Source: Pseudoalteromonas sp. Z1A8 (lineage in GTDB: Bacteria > Pseudomonadota > Gammaproteobacteria > Enterobacterales > Alteromonadaceae). From it: a stretch of DNA of 64,000 bases. Below, in pieces: positions 1 through 9,114 of the stretch. Location of the stretch: positions 44,184-108,183 of the forward strand of contig NZ_WTLB01000008.1 in the NCBI RefSeq assembly GCF_011378855.1, given 5' to 3'. Numbering within the stretch: the first letter of the stretch is position 1; each line of letters starts with the position of its first letter. Below the pieces are notes generated by a model. The model saw only the letters and a program-made list of their open reading frames with translations. It made no database searches and was not told the DNA's origin. The position numbers and the translations under genes are program-made.

Positions 1-660
1 ATCACCTGCTAGCAAATCATTTATATAGCTCTTCATCGCTGGTTGCCAATGGCGTTGGTTAGACGTATTAATTGCAAATTCGTTTGTATCAGCAGGAATA
101 TCAGCAAAATCTTGTGTTAGTAAAAAGCTGCCTTGTGTTTTATCAAGGGTAAACATGCGCGTGCCTTTACCTGTAGTTAGCGCAAGCATAGTTGACGGAC
201 CGTAAAGTACGTAACCTGCTGCAACTTGCTTGTGGCCTGGCTGCATAAATATGCTTTCGTCAGCGGCATCAGAGCCTTCAGGCGCTTCCATAATGGAAAA
301 TATAGTACCGACAAGCGAGTTAATATCGGTATTTGACGAGCCATCAAGTGGATCAAATGCCACTATAAATTTAGCATCTGGGTTGCCTGCTACTGTGTAG
401 TCTTCTTCTTCAGACGCGATTGCTTTAACAGTGCCTGATTCCAGTAAAATATCTTTTAACAGCTGATTAGATAATACATCGAGCTTTTTTTGAGTTTCGC
501 CTTGAATGTTTTCATCAAGGGTTGAGCCCAATACGCCAGAAAGCGCGCCTTGACCAACGCGAAACGAAATTTCTTTACATGCCGCTAAAATTGTTCGAAT
601 TAATGATAAAAGTTCTCTTGAACAACCATCTTCAAGTAATACTGGAGGGAGTCTACGCAT
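1..660 (-). CDS. fbp: Fructose-1,6-bisphosphatase class 1 (C-terminus cut by window edge)
   Basis: Hydrolyses fructose-1,6-bisphosphate to fructose-6-phosphate in gluconeogenesis; cytosolic, magnesium-dependent. The frame starts at an ATG at 660 and stays open for 220 codons to the window edge, about two thirds of the roughly 320-330 residues usual for the family. Visible motifs are the metal-binding acidic patch ASEEED near residues 82-87 and the signature [10 protein letters not shown] at residues 101-110, which carries the two catalytic aspartates. An AGGAAAA ribosome site lies seven bases before the ATG. It is divergent from the metallopeptidase gene at 815. The motif match to class 1 FBPase is unmistakable; the active-site lysine region lies outside the window. 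Confidence 0.95.
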   Translation of the reverse strand, partial: MRRLPPVLLEDGCSRELLSLIRTILAACKEISFRVGQGALSGVLGSTLDENIQGETQKKLDVLSNQLLKDILLESGTVKAIASEEEDYTVAGNPDAKFIVAFDPLDGSSNTDINSLVGTIFSIMEAPEGSDAADESIFMQPGHKQVAAGYVLYGPSTMLALTTGKGTRMFTLDKTQGSFLLTQDFADIPADTNEFAINTSNQRHWQPAMKSYINDLLAGD

Positions 661-739
661 TCTATTTTCCTGATAACGTGTTAAAACCAATCATAATGTG
701 AGAGAGATTAGCTTAGAGCGCTGAAATTCGTCTTAAATA

Positions 740-768
740 ACTGTATTGTTTAAATAGCACCCTATAAT
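740..768 (+). promoter_or_regulatory. Candidate sigma-70 promoter for the metallopeptidase gene
   Basis: A perfect -10 hexamer TATAAT sits at 763-768, 46 bases before the start codon at 815. The matching -35 position (740-745, ACTGTA, 17-base spacing) agrees with the consensus at only three of six bases, so this is a -10-driven guess. Confidence 0.4.
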
Positions 769-814
769 GGGACCACCTAATCGTACTTAAAACACAAATA
801 ACAAAGATAAGATT

Positions 815-3244
815 ATGAAAAAAATACCACTACTAAGTTACATATTCTTTACCGTGCTGTGCTCTATCATAACTCAAGCGCACGCAGCAATTAAGTCAAT
901 TGATGAATTTACTACGCAAATGAATCATTTTCCGGGCTATTATTCGTTCTTTTACGACACCCAAAACGGAAAAGTATATTTAAAAGTTGATAAGTTTGAA
1001 CAACAATTTTTACTGCAACAAAGCTTGCCATACGGTATTGGCTCTAACGACATAGGTCTTGATAGAGGCCAGCTTGGTAATACTCACCTTGTACAGTTTG
1101 AGCGTTTTGGTGACAAAGTAATGCTACGTGCTGTAAATACTTACTATCGTGCTAATACAAGTAATAAGGCTGAGCAGCAAAGTATTAAAGAAGCATTTGC
1201 ATCAAGCATACTTGCTGGTTTTAAAGTCGTCGCAGAAGATAAAGCCACAGCACTTATTGATTACACGCCTTATTTGTTAAGTGATGTACATGGCGTAAGC
1301 CGAACGCTTGCTGCACGTAAGCAAGGTAACTTTAGCCTTGATGAATCACGTAGCGCCGTTTATATGAATCGCTCAAAAGCATTTGTAAAAAACACCGAGC
1401 TTGAAGCCGTACTTACATTTAAAGGCACAAAACCAGGTGAGTTTGTTCGCCAAGTAAGTGCCGACCCTTATGCGCTTACTGTGCACATGCATCATTCATT
1501 GATTCAATTACCAGATGATAACTACACGCCGCGTAAGTTTAATCCACAATCAGGTTTTTGGAGTATTGAACATAAAAATTACGCAGCCAAACTTGGCGAA
1601 TCAATGTATGTGCGTTATATACCGCGCCACCGTTTAACTAAAAAAGATTCAAGCTTACCTATTAGCGAACCTGTTAAACCAATTGTTTATTACCTTGATC
1701 CTGGCGTTCCAGAGCCTGTTAAAAGTGCTTTACTTGAAGGTGGAAAATGGTGGAACGACGCATTTACTGCTGCAGGATATAAAAACGCATTTATAGTAAA
1801 AGTACTGCCAAGTAGCGCCGACCCGATGGATATTCGTTACAACGTAATTCAATGGGTACACCGTGCAACGCGTGGTTGGTCATACGGTAGCTCGGTAATT
1901 GACCCACGCACGGGTGAAATACTTAAGGGGCATGTAACACTTGGCTCATTGCGTGTTCGCCAAGATATATTAATTGCCGAAGCACTTGCTGCACCTTATT
2001 TAAAAGGCAATGAAGTTGCTAAAAACTTGCAAGCTATGGCGCTTGATCGTATTCGCCAATTAAGCGCACATGAAATTGGCCACACGTTAGGTATTTCTCA
2101 TAACTTTGCGGCATCGGTAGGGGATAGAGCCTCAGTAATGGACTACCCACACCCGCTACTTAGTTTTAATGAACAAGGTAAGCTTGATGTAACGCGCGGC
2201 TATGCAACAGGTATGGGCGTGTGGGATACCCAAGTAATTAAATATGGTTATAGCGATTTTACTAACCAAGATGAAAGTGTAGAACTCGCTGCTATTTTAA
2301 AAGAGAACAAAACTAAAGGTCTTGAGTTTATATCTGACAGTGACGCTCGTGCTAAAGGTGGCGCGCATCCAACAGCTCATTTATGGGATAACGGCACTAA
2401 TCCTTCGCAGGAGCTTTTACGCGTACTCGACGTACGTAAAAAAGCACTTTCGCAGTTTGGTATTAATAATATTAAAACGGGCGATGCATTATCTCAATTA
2501 GAGGAAAAACTAGTTCCGCTTTATCTGTTTCACCGTTTTCAGGTTGAGGCTGCAGTTAAGCTTATAGCCGGTGTTGATTACGAATACGAAACACGCGACG
2601 GCTCACCCGTAAAAGGCGCACAAGTCGTTAATAAAAAAACACAGCAAGAAGCAGTAAACGCTATTTTTGCAACGCTTAAGCCAAGTAACTTATTATTGCC
2701 GGAGTCAGTATTATCGCTAATTCCGCCAAAAGCGTATGGCGAGTCTAAATCGCGCGAGAGCATAGTTGGGCGCACAGGGTTAACGCTCGATGCAATGGCA
2801 TTACCTGAGGTTGCAGTGCAGCACAGCTTGTCGCTTTTATTAAATGCACAGCGTTTAAACCGCCTAGCGCAGCAGCAAGCACGCAGTAACGACTTTTATA
2901 GCTTAGATGAACTACTCGAAGCGTTATATAGCCAAGTGTTTAACGTGTCGTCGCCTAATACAATGACAGGTAAAATAACTCAGCGCGTGCAATTTTTAAC
3001 TGCAAAAACGTTTGCTGATTTAGTCGCAAGCGATAATACAAGCCCTGAAGTGCAAGCGCAGCTACGTTACTACTTAGTTAAGTTGAGTGAAGACTTTAAT
3101 CAAAACTCAATGCTTAGCAATACCAGTACTGGCGAGAGTGCGTTTAAGCAATATTTAGCTGAGCAAGTAAATCAGTTTTTAATTAAAGGGCAATGGCCAA
3201 ACAACTTTAAAGTGCTGCCAATCCCACCGGGCTCACCAATTTAG
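815..3244 (+). CDS. Secreted zinc-dependent metallopeptidase (metzincin-like, DUF5117/DUF4953 type)
   Basis: An 809-residue exported protease of unknown substrate. Residues 1-24 form a signal peptide ending in AHA. The zinc site HEIGHTLGISHNF begins at residue 419 and has the metzincin pattern HExxHxxGxxH; shortly after it, SVMDYPHP supplies the Met-turn methionine. The N-terminal half (about residues 30-300) has the look of the DUF5118/DUF5117 modules and the C-terminal part matches the helical DUF4953-type tail of bacterial zinc-dependent metalloproteases of about 800 residues. The gene stands alone: fbp is divergent upstream, and a perfect hairpin at 3301-3326 closes it. Likely periplasmic or surface-bound, as there is no lipobox. 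Family assignment is good; physiological role is not known to me. Confidence 0.85.
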   Translation: MKKIPLLSYIFFTVLCSIITQAHAAIKSIDEFTTQMNHFPGYYSFFYDTQNGKVYLKVDKFEQQFLLQQSLPYGIGSNDIGLDRGQLGNTHLVQFERFGDKVMLRAVNTYYRANTSNKAEQQSIKEAFASSILAGFKVVAEDKATALIDYTPYLLSDVHGVSRTLAARKQGNFSLDESRSAVYMNRSKAFVKNTELEAVLTFKGTKPGEFVRQVSADPYALTVHMHHSLIQLPDDNYTPRKFNPQSGFWSIEHKNYAAKLGESMYVRYIPRHRLTKKDSSLPISEPVKPIVYYLDPGVPEPVKSALLEGGKWWNDAFTAAGYKNAFIVKVLPSSADPMDIRYNVIQWVHRATRGWSYGSSVIDPRTGEILKGHVTLGSLRVRQDILIAEALAAPYLKGNEVAKNLQAMALDRIRQLSAHEIGHTLGISHNFAASVGDRASVMDYPHPLLSFNEQGKLDVTRGYATGMGVWDTQVIKYGYSDFTNQDESVELAAILKENKTKGLEFISDSDARAKGGAHPTAHLWDNGTNPSQELLRVLDVRKKALSQFGINNIKTGDALSQLEEKLVPLYLFHRFQVEAAVKLIAGVDYEYETRDGSPVKGAQVVNKKTQQEAVNAIFATLKPSNLLLPESVLSLIPPKAYGESKSRESIVGRTGLTLDAMALPEVAVQHSLSLLLNAQRLNRLAQQQARSNDFYSLDELLEALYSQVFNVSSPNTMTGKITQRVQFLTAKTFADLVASDNTSPEVQAQLRYYLVKLSEDFNQNSMLSNTSTGESAFKQYLAEQVNQFLIKGQWPNNFKVLPIPPGSPI

Positions 3245-3300
3245 AATAAAACGTAGAAGCGCTTATTTTTAATCAATCATTTAATCAATCATAAAGCAAA

Positions 3301-3326
3301 ACACCGAGTATATTTATACTCGGTGT
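3301..3326. terminator. Bidirectional intrinsic terminator
   Basis: A perfect 12-bp stem (ACACCGAGTATA with its complement) around a 2-nt centre lies between two convergent genes, with A-rich sequence on the left and TTATTTG on the right. It can serve both the metallopeptidase gene and yggN. Confidence 0.8.
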
Positions 3327-3354
3327 TATTTGATTATAAAAATGAATACGTACT

Positions 3355-4128
3355 CTAAGACTTTATTTGCACTAAATCGTAATCGGCCATACCAGGGACT
3401 ATTGCTTGTAAGCGAGACTCTGTTACATCAAGTGCATTTAAACATTCGCAATATTCAGAAGCTTTAAGCTCTAATTGATGCGCCTTTTTTTGTAGCGACT
3501 TATCAATTTCTCTTGAGATAATATCCATACGTTGCCCCATATCGTTAATACGATCTTCTATATTACCTTCACGCGATTTAAACGCATCTCCAAGTGATAC
3601 TAAAATAGCACCTAGCGATCCATGCACGGCAGAGTGAATTTGCTGGCTGATCTCTTTAGTAAAAAAATCATCTATTTGCGAAAGTGATTGAGGGGCTATA
3701 AAAAAGAAGTCATCACCGCGCTTAAACTTATCCATTAGCGCGCGCTCTACATACTTTAGTTGTGTTTTTAGTACTTCAGGTTCTTTATCTGACATACCTT
3801 CAACTACGTGCTCAATAGCGCTTAAACCTAAGTTAACACCATCTGTAGCAAGGTTAACTAGCTCGGGGACTGTGTGGCGAATACCATTACTAAATTGTTC
3901 GAGTACTTTGCTTTCGTCATCGCTTAAGTCAACCCAATAACCACGAATAAACAGTTGGTTATCATTATTAATTTGTACGCGAGTTTGGCCTTTATCTAAT
4001 ATGCGAATAGTGTCGTCAGTAATAATTAAACCATGACGTAATTCAACATCGCATTGGGCTTGAGCAAAGACACTGCAGCTTGAGAACGCTATGGACAACG
4101 CCAATATCGAACGAGATAAAAACGCCAT
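3355..4128 (-). CDS. yggN: YggN family protein (DUF2884)
   Basis: A 257-residue exported protein of unknown function. The N-terminus carries a signal peptide ending near FAQAQ, followed by a conserved Cys and the pattern CDVELRHGLIITDDTIRILD that I associate with DUF2884/YggN. The C-terminal third is rich in charged helices (about residues 185-235) that could form a coiled coil. I start at the ATG at 4128, not the in-frame GTG at 4134, because TTGAGG sits five bases before the ATG and would overlap the GTG. It converges with the metallopeptidase across a shared terminator. The function of YggN is unknown; the family call is fairly sure. Confidence 0.75.
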   Translation of the reverse strand: MAFLSRSILALSIAFSSCSVFAQAQCDVELRHGLIITDDTIRILDKGQTRVQINNDNQLFIRGYWVDLSDDESKVLEQFSNGIRHTVPELVNLATDGVNLGLSAIEHVVEGMSDKEPEVLKTQLKYVERALMDKFKRGDDFFFIAPQSLSQIDDFFTKEISQQIHSAVHGSLGAILVSLGDAFKSREGNIEDRINDMGQRMDIISREIDKSLQKKAHQLELKASEYCECLNALDVTESRLQAIVPGMADYDLVQIKS

Positions 4129-4313
4129 AAACACCTCAAGAAGACTAAAATGGAAGGCGGGTAGGTTAACAAAAAAACAACTTTATGCAAGTGAAAATAA
4201 ACAGGCCAGTTATCTTATAAAATAGGTGTATTGATCGCGGCTTTATTTTTTAGGTGCGGCTATGTTGGTAGGAAAAATCAACAGTACAACAAAGTGCTAA
4301 GTATAAAGCTAAA

Positions 4314-4440
4314 GAGGGGGACTGACTCAGATCTAAATAAGAACACGTGGTTTTTAAAATGAAGTTTTAAAAGATACAGCTATTTAGTTAATTAAGCTTT
4401 TAATAGCTGACCCCATATTTACTCTGGAGTCAGCTCAAAA
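4314..4440. repeat. Non-coding spacer with an inverted repeat; possible REP/transposon remnant
   Basis: The 337-base gap between yggN and rapA has no gene. Its right part holds an imperfect inverted repeat: AGCTGACCCC at 4405-4414 and GGAGTCAGCT at 4426-4435, one mismatch, 11-nt loop. A related GGGGGACTGACTC block lies at 4316-4328. These TGACCCC/GGGGxCTGAC ends look like the edges of dispersed palindromic elements in Gammaproteobacteria, but I see no transposase remnant. The hairpin might also act as the rapA 3' end, although no U-run follows it on the minus strand. Confidence 0.3.
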
Positions 4441-4465
4441 GGCTAACGGCTAAAAGTCGAAATCC

Positions 4466-7360
4466 CTAGTGCGAAACCACAATTAAGCGAATTGCATCAA
4501 GTTGTAACTGCGTTTTTTCAATATACGTAGTTAGGTCGGTACGTTGCTTATCGTAAAACGTTATTTCTTCTTGGCGAATATTCGGGTTAATTTGCTTAAG
4601 GGCAACAAGTCGCTCTTGCTCTTCACTTAGTGACGTTTGCATTTTAACAAGCGACGCTGCACGAATAACTTCAAGCTTTTCTTGTGCCATATCTTTAGCG
4701 GTAGCAATCATAGGGTGAACGGCACTTTGCAATGCACCCGCAAGCTTACTTGCTGTTTGACGACCCACTGAAGATAACTGCTGGTTAAAGCCTTCAAAAG
4801 CCACATTCTCACCCAAGTTATTACCTGCTTTATCAAGCAATATACGAATTGGTGTAGGTGGTAAAAAGCGACCTACTTGCAATACTTTTGGCGCCATCGC
4901 TTCGGCAACAAAAATAAGCTCAACAAAAAAGGTGCCTGGTGGTAACTTTTTATTTTTAAGCAATGCAACCGATGCGCTACCAAAGTCGTCGTCACAAATC
5001 ATATCCATGGTGCCTTGCACCATTGGGTGATCCCAGCTAACAAAGTGCACGTCTTCTTGCGAAAGCGCTGTGTCGCGATCAAACGTAACGGTCATACCGT
5101 CTTCTCTAAGCGATGGGAATGATGGGTTTAGCATGTGCTCAGTTGGCTTTAAGATAATGGTATTTTCGCCTTTATCTTCTTGGCTTACGCCAAATGTGTC
5201 GAACACGTTGATCATGTAACTTGGCAATTCAAACTGGTTATCGAGTTTTTCAATATCAGTTACAAGTGAATCTGCAGCACCTTGACCCGATGAATGCAGC
5301 TCTAGTAAACGATCCCGTCCGCTTTCCATTTTTTTACGAAGTACAGTATTTTGCTGTGCTACTTGCTCAAGTAATGGGTCGAGTTCGTCTTCATCGCAGT
5401 TATGCGCAGAAATATATTCAAGTAGATCATCACGGAACTCTTTATAAAGCATTTGCCCCGTTGACGAGGTAGATTCAAATGCATCTAGACCTTCGTTGTA
5501 CCAACGTAGCAGTACTTCTTGAGCGGTGTTTTCAAAATATGGAACATGAATGTTCACATCTTGTGTTTGACCTATACGGTCTAATCGACCAATACGCTGC
5601 TCTAGCAAATCTGGGTTCAGTGGTAAATCAAACAACACTAAGTGATGTGAAAACTGGAAGTTACGACCTTCTGAGCCAATTTCTGAACACAATAGTATTT
5701 GTGCGTTGTCATACTCGTCTGCAAAAAATGCAGCGGCGCGGTCACGCTCAATAATAGACATACCTTCGTGGAATACCGAGGCTTTAATTGCTTCGCGTTC
5801 ACGCAGTATTTGCTCAAGGCTAATCGCTGTTTCAGCTTTAGCACATATAAGTAGTACTTTTTCGCGCTTAAGCGTTTTAAGTGTTTCGATTAACCAATCT
5901 ACACGTGGATCGAACAGGCCCCAGCTTGCACTTTCGCCTTCAAACTCTTGAAATATTTTTTCAGGAAAAAGAGCACGGTGTGCACTTAGCTCAGGGTTTT
6001 GAATGCCACCCATATTACCAAGAACCGACATAGCCGTTTTATACTGCTTTGGCAGTGCCATAGGGTAGGCGTGTAATTTACGACTTGGGTAGCCATCAAT
6101 GCCGCTGCGGCTGTTTCTAAATAATATACGACCTGTGCCGTGGCGATCGAGCAGCATGTTAAGTATTTCTTTACGTGCTGGTAAATCACCTTGCTGTGCT
6201 TTTTCAAGAATATCAGTAATATCGGTTTCTTTTAATAGCTCAATTAGCGTGGCTTTGGCTGTGTCGTCTAGCCCTTGCTCTTGCAGTAATTGATTTGCGG
6301 CTTCGGCTACGTCTTTATAATTTGCTTCTTCTTCTTTAAACACGTCGTAGTCATAAAAACGGTCTGGATCGAGTAACTGTAAACGTGCAAAGTGACTGCT
6401 GTGACCAAGTTGATCAGGCGTTGCAGTAAGCAAAATAAGGCCCGGAATATCTTGGCTAAGCTCTGCCATACGTTGGTACTCTGAGCTTGGCTTGCCGTTA
6501 TTTATACTTAGGTGATGGGCTTCATCTATAACTAGTAAATCCCAATCAGCAAGCGTTGCTTGTTCAAACCAGCGTTTTTTCTTGGTTAAAAACTCAAGAC
6601 TGGTAAGTACCAATTGTTCTGTATCAAACACGTTTGGAGAATCAGCAAACGCTTCGTCGCAGCGTTCTTCATCAAAAATAGAAAAGTGTAGATTAAAGCG
6701 GCGTAGCATTTCTACTAACCATTGGTGTTGTAAGTTTTCTGGTACAACAATAAGTACGCGGCTCGCACGACCACTAATAATTTGTTGATGTAAAATCATG
6801 CCTGCTTCAATTGTTTTACCCAGGCCTACTTCATCTGATAAAAGTACGCGTGGTGCAAAACGTTTACCCACTTCTTGGGCAATATAAAGCTGGTGCGGAA
6901 TAAGATTCGCACGTTGACCAATTAAGCCTTTAATAGGCGATTGTTCACGTTCAAATTTATGTAACCACGTTTGGTAGCGAAGTGTGTAGCGATCAAAACG
7001 ATCGACTTGGCCTGCAAATAAACGATCTTGTGGTTTATTAAACTTAATAAAATGATCTAAAAAGGTTTCTTTAAGCTTGGCAGTTTCGCCGTTATCAACA
7101 CGGATGCCGTGATAACAAAGTAACTCGCCTTGTACTTCAATAGACTCTACTTCTAATTCCCATTCTTCAACGCTTTTGATCACATCGCCAGGATTAAATG
7201 CCACACGGGTAACAGGGGCTTCTGCCGAAGAATAAACGCGGCTCTCACCACTGGCAGGAAATAATATGCTGACCTGACGGCCTTCAATGGCAACAACGGT
7301 GCCTAATCCTAAATCTGACTCTGTATCACTGATCCAACGCTGACCTAAGGAAAAATTCAT
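4466..7360 (-). CDS. rapA: RNA polymerase-associated SWI2/SNF2 ATPase RapA (HepA)
   Basis: Recycles stalled or post-termination RNA polymerase using ATP. The 964-residue length fits the 968 residues of the E. coli protein. An N-terminal Tudor-like segment begins GQRWISDTESDLGLGTVV. The helicase core follows, with Walker A as DEVGLGKT, the DEAH box in LLVIDEAHH, motif III as LLLTATP and the arginine finger motif QRIGRLDRIGQ. I start at the ATG at 7360 (MNFSLGQRW), where the family begins; an upstream in-frame extension of 20 residues has no family support. The gene is monocistronic and divergent from the PhoH-like gene. Confidence 0.95.
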   Translation of the reverse strand: MNFSLGQRWISDTESDLGLGTVVAIEGRQVSILFPASGESRVYSSAEAPVTRVAFNPGDVIKSVEEWELEVESIEVQGELLCYHGIRVDNGETAKLKETFLDHFIKFNKPQDRLFAGQVDRFDRYTLRYQTWLHKFEREQSPIKGLIGQRANLIPHQLYIAQEVGKRFAPRVLLSDEVGLGKTIEAGMILHQQIISGRASRVLIVVPENLQHQWLVEMLRRFNLHFSIFDEERCDEAFADSPNVFDTEQLVLTSLEFLTKKKRWFEQATLADWDLLVIDEAHHLSINNGKPSSEYQRMAELSQDIPGLILLTATPDQLGHSSHFARLQLLDPDRFYDYDVFKEEEANYKDVAEAANQLLQEQGLDDTAKATLIELLKETDITDILEKAQQGDLPARKEILNMLLDRHGTGRILFRNSRSGIDGYPSRKLHAYPMALPKQYKTAMSVLGNMGGIQNPELSAHRALFPEKIFQEFEGESASWGLFDPRVDWLIETLKTLKREKVLLICAKAETAISLEQILREREAIKASVFHEGMSIIERDRAAAFFADEYDNAQILLCSEIGSEGRNFQFSHHLVLFDLPLNPDLLEQRIGRLDRIGQTQDVNIHVPYFENTAQEVLLRWYNEGLDAFESTSSTGQMLYKEFRDDLLEYISAHNCDEDELDPLLEQVAQQNTVLRKKMESGRDRLLELHSSGQGAADSLVTDIEKLDNQFELPSYMINVFDTFGVSQEDKGENTIILKPTEHMLNPSFPSLREDGMTVTFDRDTALSQEDVHFVSWDHPMVQGTMDMICDDDFGSASVALLKNKKLPPGTFFVELIFVAEAMAPKVLQVGRFLPPTPIRILLDKAGNNLGENVAFEGFNQQLSSVGRQTASKLAGALQSAVHPMIATAKDMAQEKLEVIRAASLVKMQTSLSEEQERLVALKQINPNIRQEEITFYDKQRTDLTTYIEKTQLQLDAIRLIVVSH

Positions 7361-7665
7361 GTATGTCTCGTCTATGAAGAAAAAGGCGGCTATGTTACCT
7401 GTTACATAACACCACTGCAAGGCGCTATTTGGCTGACTTTTAATTAATTTTGTAAGTGTTAATTATTACTATTAAAACAACTTATATGTGGCTCTTTTTT
7501 AAGTAAATAAAAACTAATTACAGTTTGTAATAAAACGGACTTTTATGACAAATAGACTAAACTTACATTATGCCTTGGCAATTAAGTATTGCAGGTTTAA
7601 GTTTTGCCCGTTTTACTTAGTTATTTTGGTATAGCATAAAAATCATAAAACGTAAGGAAAGTGCT
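7361..7665. other. Divergent intergenic region rapA / PhoH-like gene
   Basis: These 305 bases hold no gene I can support. They must carry the promoters of both divergent genes. The stretch is very AT-rich (7430-7560); I see no repeat or operator-like palindrome. The only clear signal is the AAGGAAA ribosome site at 7652-7658 in front of the PhoH-like gene. Confidence 0.5.
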
Positions 7666-9063
7666 ATGGAAAAAGCTTCGAACCTTGAAAGTAAAATGTA
7701 TGTGCTAGATACCAACGTACTACTTCACGAACCCCTCGCTTATTTGTCTTTTCAAGAACATGACGTTGTAATTCCGATGACGGTGCTTGAAGAGCTCGAC
7801 CACATAAAAGACAGAAAACATGATGTAAGTCGTGACGCGCGGGTCGCCATTCGTGGATTAGATGAAGTACTTAAAAATGCAACACCCGAGCAAATGCTAC
7901 AAGGCGTGGCGCTGCCGAGTAACAAAAAGGCAAAAGCGAGCTCTGCAGGTACCCTCATTATTGTAAACGACCATTTATTTGCCGACTCTATTTCTGGTTT
8001 GCCTGGTAACGAAAACGATCATCGTATTATCAATTGCGCCGTTTACTTACAAAAGCAGCACAGTGATTCAAAAGTAATACTTGTAACAAAAGACATAAAC
8101 ATGCGCTTAAAAGCCAAAGGTGCAGGGCTTAAGTATGTTGAGGATTACCGTACCGACCAACTTATTGACGACATAAGCTTACTCACTAGTGGTTATAAAA
8201 AAATTGAAGGTGATTTTTGGGACCATGTAGGAGAATGTAATACAGAGCAACACGGACGCGATACGTTTCATCATGTACCTAAAAACTTAATACCTGATGT
8301 ATTTTGTAATGAATATTTACTTGATGGAGGGGATCAGTTTGCTGCACGTGTTAAATGCTACGATGACGAACACATAACACTAAAAGATATTGGCGTTGAG
8401 CGTTTAATGCATCAGCAGGCATGGGGTGTTAAACCTAAAAATATTTATCAGGGGATGGCGCTTGATGCACTGCTCGATACAAGTATAGAGCTTGTTATTT
8501 TAACCGGCCCAGCAGGGTGCGGTAAAACCTTGTTAGCACTTGCCAGCGCCCTTGAAATGGTCATCGAAAAAGGGATTTACGATAAAGTAATCGTCACCCG
8601 TAATACGCCAGAAATAGCAGAGTCCATTGGCTTTTTACCCGGCACGGAAGAAGAGAAAATGGCGCCTTGGCTTGCAGCCATTACCGATACATTAGAGGTA
8701 TTGCACAAAGGCGACGAAAACCCGATATCGAGCCGAAACTACATAATGGAAAAAGCGAATGTACAGTTTAAGTCGGTTAACTTTATGCGTGGGCGTAGTA
8801 TTCAAAATGCAGTGGTCATTTTAGACGAGAGCCAAAATTTAACGGCTTCTCAGCTAAAAACTATTATTACCCGCTGCGGCGAAGGTACTAAATTAATTTG
8901 TACGGGTAACTTGGCGCAAATAGATAGTAACTATTTAACGCCAGTAACATCGGGCTTAACGTACATAGTAGAGCGCTTTAAAAACTTTGAAGGCAGCGCA
9001 ACTATAAACCTCAATGGTGTGGTGCGTAGTCGCTTAGCGTCATTTGCAGAAGAAAATTTATAA
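7666..9063 (+). CDS. PIN domain-PhoH fusion ATPase (YlaK-type)
   Basis: A 465-residue cytosolic protein joining a PIN ribonuclease domain to a PhoH-type P-loop ATPase. The PIN domain (about residues 10-150) opens with MYVLDTNVLLHEP, giving the first catalytic Asp, with later acids in EELDHI and in NDHRI. The ATPase has Walker A as GPAGCGKTLLALASA and Walker B as VVILDESQNLT, followed by ICTGNLAQID. Known PIN-PhoH proteins unwind and cleave RNA, which suggests an RNA-processing role here. A strong AAGGAAAGTGCT ribosome site precedes the ATG. It is followed after 51 bases by the histidine kinase, but a long inverted repeat separates them, so co-transcription is uncertain. Confidence 0.9.
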   Translation: MEKASNLESKMYVLDTNVLLHEPLAYLSFQEHDVVIPMTVLEELDHIKDRKHDVSRDARVAIRGLDEVLKNATPEQMLQGVALPSNKKAKASSAGTLIIVNDHLFADSISGLPGNENDHRIINCAVYLQKQHSDSKVILVTKDINMRLKAKGAGLKYVEDYRTDQLIDDISLLTSGYKKIEGDFWDHVGECNTEQHGRDTFHHVPKNLIPDVFCNEYLLDGGDQFAARVKCYDDEHITLKDIGVERLMHQQAWGVKPKNIYQGMALDALLDTSIELVILTGPAGCGKTLLALASALEMVIEKGIYDKVIVTRNTPEIAESIGFLPGTEEEKMAPWLAAITDTLEVLHKGDENPISSRNYIMEKANVQFKSVNFMRGRSIQNAVVILDESQNLTASQLKTIITRCGEGTKLICTGNLAQIDSNYLTPVTSGLTYIVERFKNFEGSATINLNGVVRSRLASFAEENL

Positions 9064-9078
9064 CTTGCGCTTAACAAA

Positions 9079-9114
9079 TTGGCTCGATAGTCTATCGATT
9101 GATTTTCGAGCCAA
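9079..9114. promoter_or_regulatory. Inverted repeat abutting the kinase start codon
   Basis: TTGGCTCGA (9079-9087) and its exact complement TCGAGCCAA (9106-9114) form a 9-bp stem whose right arm ends at the base before the ATG at 9115. Inside lies a second small palindrome, GATAGTCTATC. There is no U-run, so it is a poor intrinsic terminator. No Shine-Dalgarno sequence is visible for the kinase outside this structure. Confidence 0.5.

Noticed and set aside
5221..6788. Several plus-strand frames opposite rapA
   Set aside because: All lie within intact helicase motifs on the minus strand and lack ribosome sites.
7361..7420. N-terminal extension of RapA (20 residues)
   Set aside because: The family begins at MNFSLGQRW; the extension has no similarity and no ribosome site.
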